DNA of 39,607 nt from an uncultured Oligoflexia bacterium (GTDB lineage Bacteria; Bdellovibrionota; Bacteriovoracia; Bacteriovoracales; Bacteriovoracaceae), in assembly GCA_950061135.1 (NCBI GenBank), contig CATLVU010000009.1:1-39607 (forward strand). The letters are read 5' to 3'. The notes below the pieces were generated by a model, which saw nothing but the letters and a program-made list of their open reading frames with translations, searched no databases and was not told the DNA's origin. The translations under genes were made by a program, and so were the position numbers. Below, one piece after another: positions 15,026-24,251 of the stretch (positions within the stretch are counted from its first letter, which is position 1; every line of letters starts with the position of its first letter).

Positions 15026-17729
15026 CTCTTTCTAGAGCATCTTTTAATTCCATCAGTCCCATAGGCTTTGGAAGAAAATCATTCATACCACTTTCATAAC
15101 ATTTTTTCTCATCTTCTTTAGATACACTCGCAGTAACAGCAATTATCCAAGGTTTTGACTTATGCTTATAAATTTTTCTTATTTTCTTAGTCGCATCATG
15201 GCCATCAAGTTCTGGCATATGACTATCCATCAGAATTACATCATAGCTTTTTAATTCAAGAGCTTCGATAACTTCATTACCATCAGAAACAACATCACAA
15301 GAATAGCCTAATTTGGCTAAAAACTTTTTCGCGATAACCTGATTGATATTATTATCATCGGCAACTAAGATACGTAGCTTTTTTATCTCAGAGACTTGCT
15401 TAAGGTCCTCGTGGCTTATTAGGATGTTCGTTTGTGTTTGTGGCTCACTTGCGATCTCAACTTGAATTTTAAAAGAAAAAGTGGAACCTTTACCTTCTTT
15501 ACTTTCAACCCAAATATCACCTTTTAAAACTTTGCAGATCTCTTTACAGATAGCAAGTCCTAAGCCTGTTCCTCCATAATTTCTTGTTGTACTAGCATCA
15601 GCTTGTGTAAAAACACTGAAAAGAGTTTTTTGAGAATCTTCGGAGATTCCAATTCCATCATCTTTGATATGGAAAATAATAAAACATGAGTTCTGAGAAA
15701 TCATTTCATGATCAAAACTGATTTTTATCTTACCATCCTTGGATGTAAATTTGATCGCATTGGAAAGTAAGTTATTCAACACTTGTCTAAGTCTCGTAAT
15801 ATCTGAGCGAACCCAAGTAGGTAGTAAGTCTTCAGGACAGTCTATTGATAATTGTATGTTTTTTTTCTTCGCGCTTTGATGAAGAAGTGACATTGTTTGT
15901 TTGAGAGCATCCAATGGGCTAAAGACTACATTTTCTACAGTCATTTTTCCCGCTTCTAGCTTTGAGAAATCTAAAATATCGTTGATTAGAGTAATAAGAG
16001 CATCTCCACTCTTTTTTATTGTTCTTAAATAAGATTTACCTTCAGAAGAAAGTTTTTCATCTTCAAGAAGGCTGATCATTCCTAAAACTCCGTTTAATGG
16101 AGTTCTGATCTCATGGCTCATGGTTGCTAAGAATTTTGACTTAGCTTCTGTGGCTGCATGAAGTTGCTTTTCTTGTTCTTTTTTATCAGTGATATCTTTT
16201 TTAATAGAAATAAATTTCGTTATTTGATTGTGTTCATTGGCGAATGGAACAATCGCCGTGTCTGCCCAGTAATTTTGTTGATTTTTTTTAATATTTAAAA
16301 CTTCGCCATGCCAGATTTGGCCTTTTAAAATTGCCATTTGAACTTCTTTGACTAAGCTTTCGTCGTTTAATGTAGGAGAAACTAGATGGTGAACTTCTCC
16401 TATTAGCTCTTGTTGAGAAAAGCCGGTAGTGTCATAGAAATTGTTATTGGCATAGAGTAATTTGTTATTCTGGTCAATCTCTTCAACAATTGATGTTGCA
16501 TCAAGTGCTTCTTTTTGAAACTTTAATGTCATATTTTTTTCAAGAATACTTTGGGACATTGATAATAATGTTTTTGTTAGAACTCCAATATCATCTTCAG
16601 GCTCAATTGAATCAATGTCTTCTTTAGAAATATCAATAGTATTTCCTTTTGAAAGATCAGTTGTAATTGATTTAAGTTTTAAGACAGGCTTTACAAGTCT
16701 TTGCACAAAAAAGTATGAGATTAATAGAACAATAATAATGACAAAGAATAATACTAACTGGGAACTAAAGACTTTATAAAGTAATTGCTCTTGGATGTAT
16801 GATTCATTTGCAGATAGAATAATCGCTAAAAATCTTTCAGGGTAACCCTCGTGATATTGAATTTTTTTAATAAAGTGGATTTCACCTTGTTCTGCAACTT
16901 CACTTTCAGAGTTTTTAGTATTAAAAAAAGTATGTATCCTTGGGAATTGCTCAGAGAGCTTTATTATTTTCTCATTCTGTATATTTTTGAAGTTTTTATC
17001 TGAATGCAATAAGATCTTTTCACTTGAATCTATGACAAAATAGCGTTGTTCTTCAGTAATATTATTATTCAGATTATTAAAAGTTTTTGTGTAATCCATA
17101 TTGATAATAACAAGACCAAAAAGTTTCCCATCACTGTAAATAGGAACAGATGCCCTAAGAACTAGTTGGTAGGGTCTTGAAATTTTACCAAACTCAGTAT
17201 TTAAGGAGAATTCCGATAGATAAACCGTGTTTTGAGGAGTTTGAATTGTTTCTTTAAAATAATCACGATGTCCTTTGCTTTGAAGTTGTTCTCCTTTAAC
17301 TACTCTGATAAGACCTTGTTGGTTTCTATCAACTCTGACAAGTTCTTTTCCTTGATTTGCAATACCAATATATCTAACTTGAGAGTAATGAGACTTAGCT
17401 TTCAAAAGCTCTTGAAAAATAGTGGTTAATCTTTCTTTCCATTGAACTATTGAGGAATTATCTGCTAAGTCATTACCTTGGTTTTCATTTGCTCGAATAA
17501 TTCCTTGAATCGGAGGCGTATAAGAGATAAATCGAACATCATTTTTGAGTTCCTCAATTTTGGAATGCATTATCGAACCTAATAATTCAGATTGCTTCTG
17601 TAGATTCTCGAACTGGTTTTTTTGCAATGTTTTGTAAAAATTAAAAATATGATAGCCACTTATCAATAGCATTGAAAAAAAGGCAACAAGTAGGGTATGG
17701 ATCAAAAATTTCTGAGATAAGCTTTTCAT
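15003..17729 (-). CDS. Hybrid sensor histidine kinase/response regulator
   Basis: A 908-residue inner-membrane hybrid kinase. Order of parts: membrane helix 8-31; a periplasmic sensor of about 290 residues that looks like a double-Cache domain (VRYIGIANQGKELVRVDR, FGLVIINMDYT); membrane helix about 322-344; HAMP (345-400); PAS with a PAC-like end (about 405-525, ITKFISIKKDITDKKEQ); HisKA with phospho-accepting His539 in ATMSHEIRTPLNG; HATPase with DDGIGI and GTGLGLAICKE; and a receiver domain with Asp835 in ILMDSHMPELDG. All catalytic residues are present. There is no DNA-binding output domain, so the signal probably goes on through a phosphotransfer protein encoded elsewhere. It lies 46 bp downstream of lysR on the same strand and lacks a Shine-Dalgarno sequence. 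Confidence 0.95.
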   Translation of the reverse strand: MKSLSQKFLIHTLLVAFFSMLLISGYHIFNFYKTLQKNQFENLQKQSELLGSIMHSKIEELKNDVRFISYTPPIQGIIRANENQGNDLADNSSIVQWKERLTTIFQELLKAKSHYSQVRYIGIANQGKELVRVDRNQQGLIRVVKGEQLQSKGHRDYFKETIQTPQNTVYLSEFSLNTEFGKISRPYQLVLRASVPIYSDGKLFGLVIINMDYTKTFNNLNNNITEEQRYFVIDSSEKILLHSDKNFKNIQNEKIIKLSEQFPRIHTFFNTKNSESEVAEQGEIHFIKKIQYHEGYPERFLAIILSANESYIQEQLLYKVFSSQLVLFFVIIIVLLISYFFVQRLVKPVLKLKSITTDLSKGNTIDISKEDIDSIEPEDDIGVLTKTLLSMSQSILEKNMTLKFQKEALDATSIVEEIDQNNKLLYANNNFYDTTGFSQQELIGEVHHLVSPTLNDESLVKEVQMAILKGQIWHGEVLNIKKNQQNYWADTAIVPFANEHNQITKFISIKKDITDKKEQEKQLHAATEAKSKFLATMSHEIRTPLNGVLGMISLLEDEKLSSEGKSYLRTIKKSGDALITLINDILDFSKLEAGKMTVENVVFSPLDALKQTMSLLHQSAKKKNIQLSIDCPEDLLPTWVRSDITRLRQVLNNLLSNAIKFTSKDGKIKISFDHEMISQNSCFIIFHIKDDGIGISEDSQKTLFSVFTQADASTTRNYGGTGLGLAICKEICKVLKGDIWVESKEGKGSTFSFKIQVEIASEPQTQTNILISHEDLKQVSEIKKLRILVADDNNINQVIAKKFLAKLGYSCDVVSDGNEVIEALELKSYDVILMDSHMPELDGHDATKKIRKIYKHKSKPWIIAVTASVSKEDEKKCYESGMNDFLPKPMGLMELKDALERVNNLDDQ

Positions 17730-17769
17730 TGAAATATATTAGCAAAATAATCTAAATGAGCTAAGTATT

Positions 17770-17787
17770 TATAAGCTAAAGCTTATA
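17770..17787. repeat. 18-bp palindrome between the LysR gene and the sensor kinase gene
   Basis: TATAAGCT-AA-AGCTTATA is a perfect 8-bp inverted repeat spanning the stop codon of the LysR gene and lying about 40 bp upstream of the kinase ATG. On the minus strand no T-tract follows it, so it does not look like a terminator of the LysR gene. It could be a binding site or an mRNA hairpin. Confidence 0.4.
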
Positions 17788-18594
17788 GTTTTTAACAACG
17801 TCAATAAAGCTTTTAAGATGCGGCGGATAAGTAATATAATTAAGAGTGCTAAGGTAGACTTTAGGTCTTTTAATATCCTTTAATGCAATGGTATGTAACT
17901 TGCTTTTGCTATTCAAAGTATGTGAGGGAACAATGGCAATACCAATACCTTCTTCTACGAATTTGATTATTGAAGTAATAGAGTTAACAGAAATGATTCT
18001 ATCAGAATGATCCTGGTAAAGATTAAAAAAGTAATCAGCTTCGCCGTAGGTTATCCATGTATATTGGTCTATTTTGCTGGCATCAATTTCTTTTTTAGAG
18101 ATAATGACTAATTTTTCTTCGAATAAAGCCAAGGATGTCAGCAGTTCATTTTGTATATTTTCATTGGTGAAAATAATATCAAAATTTTCTTGATAGAGTC
18201 CTTGTTTTAAAGTTGCGGGAGTGTCAACTTTGATTCTCAGTTCGTGCTGAGTTTTTTTTGTGAAATCTTTTATAACTTGTATGAACCATGACTCGAGAAG
18301 TCCATGAAGTATCCCAACTCTTAAAATCTGATTATTCTTTCCTTGAATCAGTGTTGTTGTTGTATCTTCAAAAGACTCAATCGCCTTAAAAAGTGCAGCG
18401 CCTTTATCGGTTAGAATGACTTTTTTACTCGACCGTACAATCAATTGTTCACCCATAGAGTCTTCTAATAACTTAACCTGTCTGCTTACAGCTGATTGCG
18501 CCACAGATAGTTTTTCAGCCGCTTTAGAAAAATTTAAAAAATGAGCAGTGTAATAAAACGCCTTGAGATAACGATAATCGATTTTAGATCTCAT
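17776..18594 (-). CDS. LysR family transcriptional regulator
   Basis: A 272-residue LysR-type regulator. The N-terminal winged helix-turn-helix (residues 1-65) matches the family well: YLKAFYYTAHFLNFSKAAEK followed by LSVAQSAVSRQVKLLEDSMG. The C-terminal periplasmic-binding-protein-like effector domain (about 90-265) is recognisable from LRVGILHGLLE and IVEEGIGIAIVPSH. It is slightly short for the family (usually 290-310). Its ATG overlaps the stop of the upstream HesB-like gene as ATGA, so both are made from one mRNA. The effector and targets are unknown. LysR regulators often control a divergent neighbour; the nearest divergent unit is the M61 peptidase operon, reading away from the start of the HesB-like gene. 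Confidence 0.93.
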   Translation of the reverse strand: MRSKIDYRYLKAFYYTAHFLNFSKAAEKLSVAQSAVSRQVKLLEDSMGEQLIVRSSKKVILTDKGAALFKAIESFEDTTTTLIQGKNNQILRVGILHGLLESWFIQVIKDFTKKTQHELRIKVDTPATLKQGLYQENFDIIFTNENIQNELLTSLALFEEKLVIISKKEIDASKIDQYTWITYGEADYFFNLYQDHSDRIISVNSITSIIKFVEEGIGIAIVPSHTLNSKSKLHTIALKDIKRPKVYLSTLNYITYPPHLKSFIDVVKNYKL

Positions 18595-18965
18595 AAATGA
18601 CTTGGTACCTTTTGTTCGTTTTTAAAAAATTTGCCTTGGTGATTTTTTTCATCATGATTGATGAATAAAAAACCTTCTTCGCCTGTTTGAATATTTCTTT
18701 TGTAGTCAATAATTCCATTTTTACAGTAATAGGCAGCAAATGGATCAAGCACAATAACAAAGCTTTGATCTTTGTAAGAAAAAGTTAACAAAAGATCATC
18801 TTGCTTAGGTTTTGAAAAACCCAATCCATAGGTGAAGCCTGTGCATCCTTTACCATCTATAGTGAGACGAAAAGCTTGAGACTCAATGGTAAAATCATTT
18901 TTCTGAATTAAGCGAATTTGTTCTATGGCAGATTGGGTAATATCTATGTTATAAGTAGGATTCAT
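18591..18965 (-). CDS. HesB/IscA-like (A-type carrier family) protein lacking the C-terminal CGC motif
   Basis: A 124-residue protein with the fold signature of iron-sulfur A-type carriers: ITQSAIEQIRLI at the N-terminus, GKGCTGFTYGLGF with Cys41 at the position of the first conserved cysteine, then VIVLDPFAAYY and IIDYKRNI. True IscA/ErpA proteins end in a Cys-Gly-Cys that completes the cluster site. Here the aligned stretch is NHQGKFF, with no cysteine. Another Cys (Cys81) sits in AYYCKNG. It may bind a cluster or metal differently, or serve another role. It has only 29 bp to the divergent M61 gene, no Shine-Dalgarno sequence, and is coupled to the downstream LysR gene by an ATGA overlap. 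Confidence 0.85.
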   Translation of the reverse strand: MNPTYNIDITQSAIEQIRLIQKNDFTIESQAFRLTIDGKGCTGFTYGLGFSKPKQDDLLLTFSYKDQSFVIVLDPFAAYYCKNGIIDYKRNIQTGEEGFLFINHDEKNHQGKFFKNEQKVPSHL

Positions 18966-18994
18966 AGCAATTTAATAGCATTTAAGGGTACAAA

Positions 18995-20704
18995 ATGAAA
19001 GTAAAGTATTTAGTACAAATCACAGATCCTAAAACACATATTGTAGATGTGAAGCTTGAACTATCTGAAATCACGAAATTTCCTCTAACAGTGTTTATGC
19101 CTAGTTGGTCTCCTGGTTCTTACTTAATGCGTGAATATTCCAAAAACATAAGAACGTTTAAAGCAACGGGTGATAGTGGTGAATATGTTTTTTTCGAGCA
19201 AAAAGATAAAGGTGCTTGGGTTATTGATCCGTCAATTGAGCCAAATAAAGAATTTAATTCAATTACGATTGATTATCAGGTTTACTGCCATGAGTTAACA
19301 GTCAGAACAAGCCACGTTGATGAATCCCATGCATTTTTGCACGGGCCTAGTTATTTAATGGGAGTGGAAGGGGAGAGCTTTTCTCCTATTATCGAATTTA
19401 AGTTTCCAGCACTGTGGTCAAAAATCCATACTGCGATGCCTGAGTTAAACGATAATCTTAATGAGTTTGTTTTTTGTCCAGAAAGCTATGATGTTCTCTT
19501 AGATACTCCTGTCGAAATAGGTTGCCATGAATCAGATGGCTTTATGCATGATAATAAGGAACATCATTTGATTTTTTATGGCGAGAGTTATCCCCATAAA
19601 GAAAAACTCAAAGATGATATCAAGACTATTGTTGAAACAGTCTCAAAGCATTTTTCTAGTATACCCTATGATAAATATTATTTTATAACGCATTTTAAAA
19701 GAAACCTTTACGGTGGACTTGAACATTTAAACTCAACAGCACTACATTTTGACGGAAGAAAGCTTAGTTCTAGAAAAGATTATATTATGTGGCTTGCTCT
19801 TGTGGCCCATGAGTATTTTCACACTTGGAATGTAAAGAGAATTAGACCTAAAGAGTTAGGACCATTTGATTATAGAAATGAAAATTATACTCGGATGCAT
19901 TGGCTTACAGAGGGGCTTACTAGTTTTATGGATGAGTTATTCGTTTATAGATCAGGTCTGTGCACATTAGAAGAATATCTTGAGATGCAAAAAGATAATT
20001 TAAATCGGTATTTCTCTATTCCAGGTAAAAAATTTCATTCTCTTGAGGATTCGTCATTTAACGCTTGGATAAAGCTTTATCGTCCAGATGAGAATTCTTT
20101 AAACTCTTCAATCAGTTATTATCTTAAAGGGGGACTGGTGTTCAGTGCCTTGCATTTTGAATTAGTAAAAAAAGGAAAAAATATAAATGATCTTCTTTCT
20201 CTTCTTTGGGAGCGTTATCTTGCTAATCCAAAAGAAGGTATGGAAGCACAAGAGGTTTATGAAATGGTTCAGGGGTTAGGAGGCAAAGACCTACTATCCA
20301 AGTTTACAACTATGCTCTCAACTACAGAAGATATCGATTTTGAAACGTATTATAAACAGATAGGTCTTGAATTTGTTTGGGATGAAACACCTAAAGTTGA
20401 CCTTGGGGCAAGACTTCGATTCGAAGGTGACAGGATTTTAGTAGATAGCATTATTCTAGATAAGGCAGCTTATAATGGAGGGCTTAATGCAGGGGATGAA
20501 ATCATAGCAGTTAATAATATGAGGTTCTTGAAATCAGACTTAGACGACATGAATAAACTTTTAGTTATAGGACAAAAATACAAGTTTACAGTTGCAAGGC
20601 TTGGTACTTTAATTGATTTAGAAGTCTTAATTGAAAAAGAAGAGAAAAAACTACTTGAAATCAAAATTGTAGATAAAGCGTTAAGCCAAGAGGTGTTTAA
20701 ATGA
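18995..20704 (+). CDS. M61 family metallopeptidase (glycyl aminopeptidase-like) with PDZ domain
   Basis: A 569-residue zinc peptidase of the M61 family. The N-terminal beta-rich domain carries the typical MPSWSPGSYLMREYSKNIR. The catalytic domain has GGLEHLNS (about 240-247) and the zinc motif HEYFHTWNVKRIRP (His272, Glu273, His276), with the downstream WLTEGLT supplying the third ligand (Glu306). A PDZ domain (about 455-545, with LDKAAYNGGLNAGDEIIAVN) ends the protein. No signal peptide is seen, so it is probably cytoplasmic. An AAGGG Shine-Dalgarno sequence precedes the ATG. Its stop overlaps the next gene as ATGA, so it heads a four-gene coupled operon that ends in the ATPase/channel pair. 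Its promoter must lie inside the divergent hesB-like gene. Confidence 0.95.
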   Translation: MKVKYLVQITDPKTHIVDVKLELSEITKFPLTVFMPSWSPGSYLMREYSKNIRTFKATGDSGEYVFFEQKDKGAWVIDPSIEPNKEFNSITIDYQVYCHELTVRTSHVDESHAFLHGPSYLMGVEGESFSPIIEFKFPALWSKIHTAMPELNDNLNEFVFCPESYDVLLDTPVEIGCHESDGFMHDNKEHHLIFYGESYPHKEKLKDDIKTIVETVSKHFSSIPYDKYYFITHFKRNLYGGLEHLNSTALHFDGRKLSSRKDYIMWLALVAHEYFHTWNVKRIRPKELGPFDYRNENYTRMHWLTEGLTSFMDELFVYRSGLCTLEEYLEMQKDNLNRYFSIPGKKFHSLEDSSFNAWIKLYRPDENSLNSSISYYLKGGLVFSALHFELVKKGKNINDLLSLLWERYLANPKEGMEAQEVYEMVQGLGGKDLLSKFTTMLSTTEDIDFETYYKQIGLEFVWDETPKVDLGARLRFEGDRILVDSIILDKAAYNGGLNAGDEIIAVNNMRFLKSDLDDMNKLLVIGQKYKFTVARLGTLIDLEVLIEKEEKKLLEIKIVDKALSQEVFK

Positions 20705-21225
20705 CGAAACTTTTATTTTTATTGATTTTATTTTCAAAATCAGTTGTGGCAATCGAACTTGAAGACTTATCGAATTGTTTTCAAACGATAGAAATAAATA
20801 ATATCCCAGTTCAAGAAGGACCTGATCTATACCGTTCTCAAACAATGGGAGAGTTTACACAGAGTCCTGTTTTTTTTGATGAAAATAAAATACCTTATGA
20901 AACACTACAGTTTGTTCTATTTACAGGTTTCGATTCAAGAAGGCCTGGGTGGTATAAATACCATAGTTTTATTTTACCACTTAAAAACTTCCATCTGAGA
21001 ACCTCCAAGAACACTCTGGACTATGAGTTTTCAGGTAATGTTTTATTTAAGAAGAATTATTCGCTTAAAGAAATTGATTTTTATACCAGAATGAAAGTTG
21101 AATTTGATGGTGAAGTATATAAAGGGGAGTTATGGCATATATCCAAAAAAAGGCAGATGAATTATTATAAAAACTTTGTGCTAGCAAAACTCGACTCATG
21201 CAGGAATGAACATAATAGCAGATGA
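20701..21225 (+). CDS. Small exported protein of unknown function
   Basis: I do not recognise a family. The 174-residue protein has a signal peptide (MTKLLFLLILFSKSVVA, then IELED) and a mature part of about 157 residues with alternating strands, rich in aromatic residues (GWYKYHSFILPL, FYTRMKVEF). Two cysteines, Cys26 and Cys167, lie near the two ends of the mature protein and could form one disulphide. It probably acts in the periplasm. Both ends overlap neighbours as ATGA, so it is produced together with the M61 peptidase and the ATPase membrane protein and may be a periplasmic partner of the latter. Confidence 0.7.
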   Translation: MTKLLFLLILFSKSVVAIELEDLSNCFQTIEINNIPVQEGPDLYRSQTMGEFTQSPVFFDENKIPYETLQFVLFTGFDSRRPGWYKYHSFILPLKNFHLRTSKNTLDYEFSGNVLFKKNYSLKEIDFYTRMKVEFDGEVYKGELWHISKKRQMNYYKNFVLAKLDSCRNEHNSR

Positions 21226-24200
21226 AAGTAACACTCTATTTATTCTTATTTATAGCTCTTAACGGATACGCTGACACCGCTTGTGATAGTCGCTCATCTC
21301 TATCAGAAGCTAATCTTCTTCAAGGTGTTTTGTTAAAACAAAAAGAACAAGTTCAAAAGATTCTCGATGGTGAGACTCAAATTGAGTTAACAACTGGAGA
21401 AATATTCGGCCATGATTTTAAGTTAAATGATTCACAAATTTATATTGATAGGTTGAATTCGTATATTACCGAAAAAGAAGGATTATCCCCTGAGGTTCAA
21501 TTATTAGCAGAATGCTTAAACAAACTAGGACATTCTAAGATTCTAAATGAGATCAAAGAGCTTTCTCTTCATAATCTTAAGTTGAAAATAGAGTTGTATA
21601 AAAAAAACCTAGCTCAAAATAATGCAATCAAAAATGGTTTAGAAGACCAAAAAACTCTTCCCAAAATCAAGGCCAATATTAGTGATGATATCGAAAAGTC
21701 ACTTGCGGAGAAAAAAGATCTAGAACTAGACCTTCTAAAAGCTCAAGATAAAATATCACAGGAAAAAAATATAGAAATAAAAGAGCTCAACTCCTATGTG
21801 AATGGCTTAACTAGAATAAAAATAGATATTTTAAATAAACGCATCGATTTGAATAAAAATTTAGAAGATAAGCTTTCGTATTTTGATACAACATCACAAA
21901 AAATTTCCAAGCTTTCTAGTAAGCTTGAAGGTATAAATGTTGATATAAAAAATGACTTTGAAGATATTGAAAAAATATGGATACAAATAACAAAGCAAAA
22001 TTTATTTAAGCTGATCAATAGTGATTTCTCCTTTGATCTACCTGTAATACCGGAACTGCCGAGGGGACTTGATACTGGTAAAGATGAATTTAAAAATGCT
22101 ATAAAATTACGCACGGCCCTTGTCGAATTAAAAAACAGTACTATTACGGAGCTTACAGATAAGAAAACAGAGGAATTAAAGCTACTGAATACCGTCTTAT
22201 TACAGGTTAATCGGCTGCGAAGTAATTATTATAAACATCTCGATAGCTTTTATATTTTAAATCGTATCTTTTCTCTAAACGGCTTTTCATTGATCAAAAA
22301 TGAGCTAATGGCCTCGCCTTATAGATTGGTTAGCTTTTTATATGATAAATATTTATATGTTTCAGACAAGGTCTCAAGAGGCAAAGCAGGTGTCACAGAG
22401 TTAATAGTTGATATCTGTAAATGGCTTGGATTACTTGTATTATTATATACATTTAAGATGTTTATTGAAAAAGCTTTCCTTACTCTAGATAGAAGGATGC
22501 AGATTATTGTTATCCGTTACCGTGAATCAAGTCTAATAAAAACACTAACTACCGCATGGAATAGACTTAAAGATAATTTTGCTCCTCTAGTGTGGTGTCT
22601 GATTATTGAAGAGATGAAAAATTATCGCTTTGTTGAGAATATTTCGTTTGTTTTAGATTGGGTTCAAATAATTTTATTTGCGCAAATTTTAAAGTCAGTC
22701 GTAGTTTTATTTTTAAGTTCAGTGTCTTTGGTTGATGGACGAAACTTTATGACCTTTAAGAAAAAGTCGATGCTTACTTCAAGCCGTTTTTCTTTGATTT
22801 TTACAGTCTATTATATCACTCTTAGCTTAATTGAAATCACTGTCGGTAGGGCATACTTTTATTCGATTTTGAATTTCTTTGGAATCCTTTTCTCTCTGTT
22901 TTTAGTGGTGAACACTGCAGATATTTGGGAAAAAGAATTTAAGGAGTTTTTAGAGAAAAGATTCTCAGGAGCGATTATCCAAAGACTGTATTCTGTTATT
23001 GAATATTTCCCAAGAAAAATACAAACTATTTTTACCTTTATTGCGATCATTATACTGTCTATCTTTGATATTTTGATTAAGTTGACTGAGAACTTTGAAG
23101 TGTCCAAAAAAATATCTGCGAACTTATTTAAAAAACAAATTGAAAAAGTTGAGGCAGAAGAAGGAGCTGATCAAGGAATCTCTCAAGACTACAAGGAAAA
23201 TTTTTCATTTAAATCTTTAGCAACTGAAGAAGAGTATGTTGAGTTTGATAAAGGACTTGATGAAAAAATTGATAATGAGTTTTATGAATGGCTTGAAGAA
23301 AAATCGGATGAACATAGTGTCCTTGTTTTTGGCGATAAAGGGATTGGAAAAACCACTTATTTAAAACAGGTTTGTAAAAGGTGGGAAGAAACAAAAGAAG
23401 TTAATGCGATATATTCTAAAATGCCATCTAAAACATTAACCAAAAAAGAACTTCATAGTTTTTTATCCAACTTACTTGGTCTTAACTCAGAAGAGTTAGA
23501 CTTGGGCAATATAGATAAAATTCTAAAGGAGAAAACAGTTATCTTTATAGATGAAGCTCAGAATGTTTTTCTGTCTAAGACAGGAGGATTTGAAGCTTAT
23601 TATGAGTTGATTGACATTATTAATCAGAGTACTGATAAGGTTTTTTGGGTCTTATCATTTAATAAATACAGCTGGCTTTACCTCGATCGTGCATTTGGCA
23701 GGAATCAATTTTTTAGAAATATCTTTGAGCTAAAAGGCTGGAAAGACGATAAGATAAAAGAACTCATTATGCTTCGTCATAGTAAGTCTAAATACAAGTT
23801 ATCATATGACCTTTTGATTAATGCCACTCGCTCTCAGGATGAAGTTGATAGGTATAGTTCCGTTGAGGCAAAATTCTTTAAGCTTTTATGGGAGCTTTCT
23901 CAAGGGAACCCTCGAACGGCATTATATTTGTGGTTAACAGCGCTTTCTAAGAAAAACCGTTCAACATTTAATGTTAATATTCCCAAAGAATTAGAACTGA
24001 CCCAAATGCAAAAGCTCAATGATAATATGCTTTTTGTCTTGGCCCATATTCTTAAACATGAAAATCTTTCGATGAGAGAAATTGAAATGACAACAAACTT
24101 TCCTAAAGGAGTTGTTAGTAATTCAATTAAGTTAGGGCAGGAGAGAAAATTTCTTTATAAAGATAGCGAACGGCGATTTATGATTGATATTGCCTCTCAA

Positions 24201-24251
24201 CATGGAATTATTAAATACCTCAGATTAAAGAATTTTATTTATGGAAACTGA
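21222..24251 (+). CDS. MscK-like membrane protein with periplasmic coiled coil and cytoplasmic AAA+-like ATPase domain
   Basis: A 1009-residue protein in three parts. A signal peptide (LFLFIALNGYADTA) leads into about 370 residues of periplasmic, coiled-coil-rich sequence (Lys/Glu/Leu-rich, 110-250), like the porin-type domain of large MscS relatives. Five or six membrane segments follow between about 398 and 622. A cytoplasmic NTPase then has Walker A GDKGIGKTT (704-712), Walker B TVIFIDEAQ (Asp777, Glu778) and a GNPRTA motif (895-900) like sensor 2 of Orc/Cdc6-type AAA+ proteins. The end (about 925-1000) resembles a winged helix. No MscS pore is present; that is supplied by the next gene, which overlaps by 11 bp. 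Inferred role: ATP-dependent control of, or scaffold for, the MscS channel. Confidence 0.7.
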   Translation: MKVTLYLFLFIALNGYADTACDSRSSLSEANLLQGVLLKQKEQVQKILDGETQIELTTGEIFGHDFKLNDSQIYIDRLNSYITEKEGLSPEVQLLAECLNKLGHSKILNEIKELSLHNLKLKIELYKKNLAQNNAIKNGLEDQKTLPKIKANISDDIEKSLAEKKDLELDLLKAQDKISQEKNIEIKELNSYVNGLTRIKIDILNKRIDLNKNLEDKLSYFDTTSQKISKLSSKLEGINVDIKNDFEDIEKIWIQITKQNLFKLINSDFSFDLPVIPELPRGLDTGKDEFKNAIKLRTALVELKNSTITELTDKKTEELKLLNTVLLQVNRLRSNYYKHLDSFYILNRIFSLNGFSLIKNELMASPYRLVSFLYDKYLYVSDKVSRGKAGVTELIVDICKWLGLLVLLYTFKMFIEKAFLTLDRRMQIIVIRYRESSLIKTLTTAWNRLKDNFAPLVWCLIIEEMKNYRFVENISFVLDWVQIILFAQILKSVVVLFLSSVSLVDGRNFMTFKKKSMLTSSRFSLIFTVYYITLSLIEITVGRAYFYSILNFFGILFSLFLVVNTADIWEKEFKEFLEKRFSGAIIQRLYSVIEYFPRKIQTIFTFIAIIILSIFDILIKLTENFEVSKKISANLFKKQIEKVEAEEGADQGISQDYKENFSFKSLATEEEYVEFDKGLDEKIDNEFYEWLEEKSDEHSVLVFGDKGIGKTTYLKQVCKRWEETKEVNAIYSKMPSKTLTKKELHSFLSNLLGLNSEELDLGNIDKILKEKTVIFIDEAQNVFLSKTGGFEAYYELIDIINQSTDKVFWVLSFNKYSWLYLDRAFGRNQFFRNIFELKGWKDDKIKELIMLRHSKSKYKLSYDLLINATRSQDEVDRYSSVEAKFFKLLWELSQGNPRTALYLWLTALSKKNRSTFNVNIPKELELTQMQKLNDNMLFVLAHILKHENLSMREIEMTTNFPKGVVSNSIKLGQERKFLYKDSERRFMIDIASQHGIIKYLRLKNFIYGN

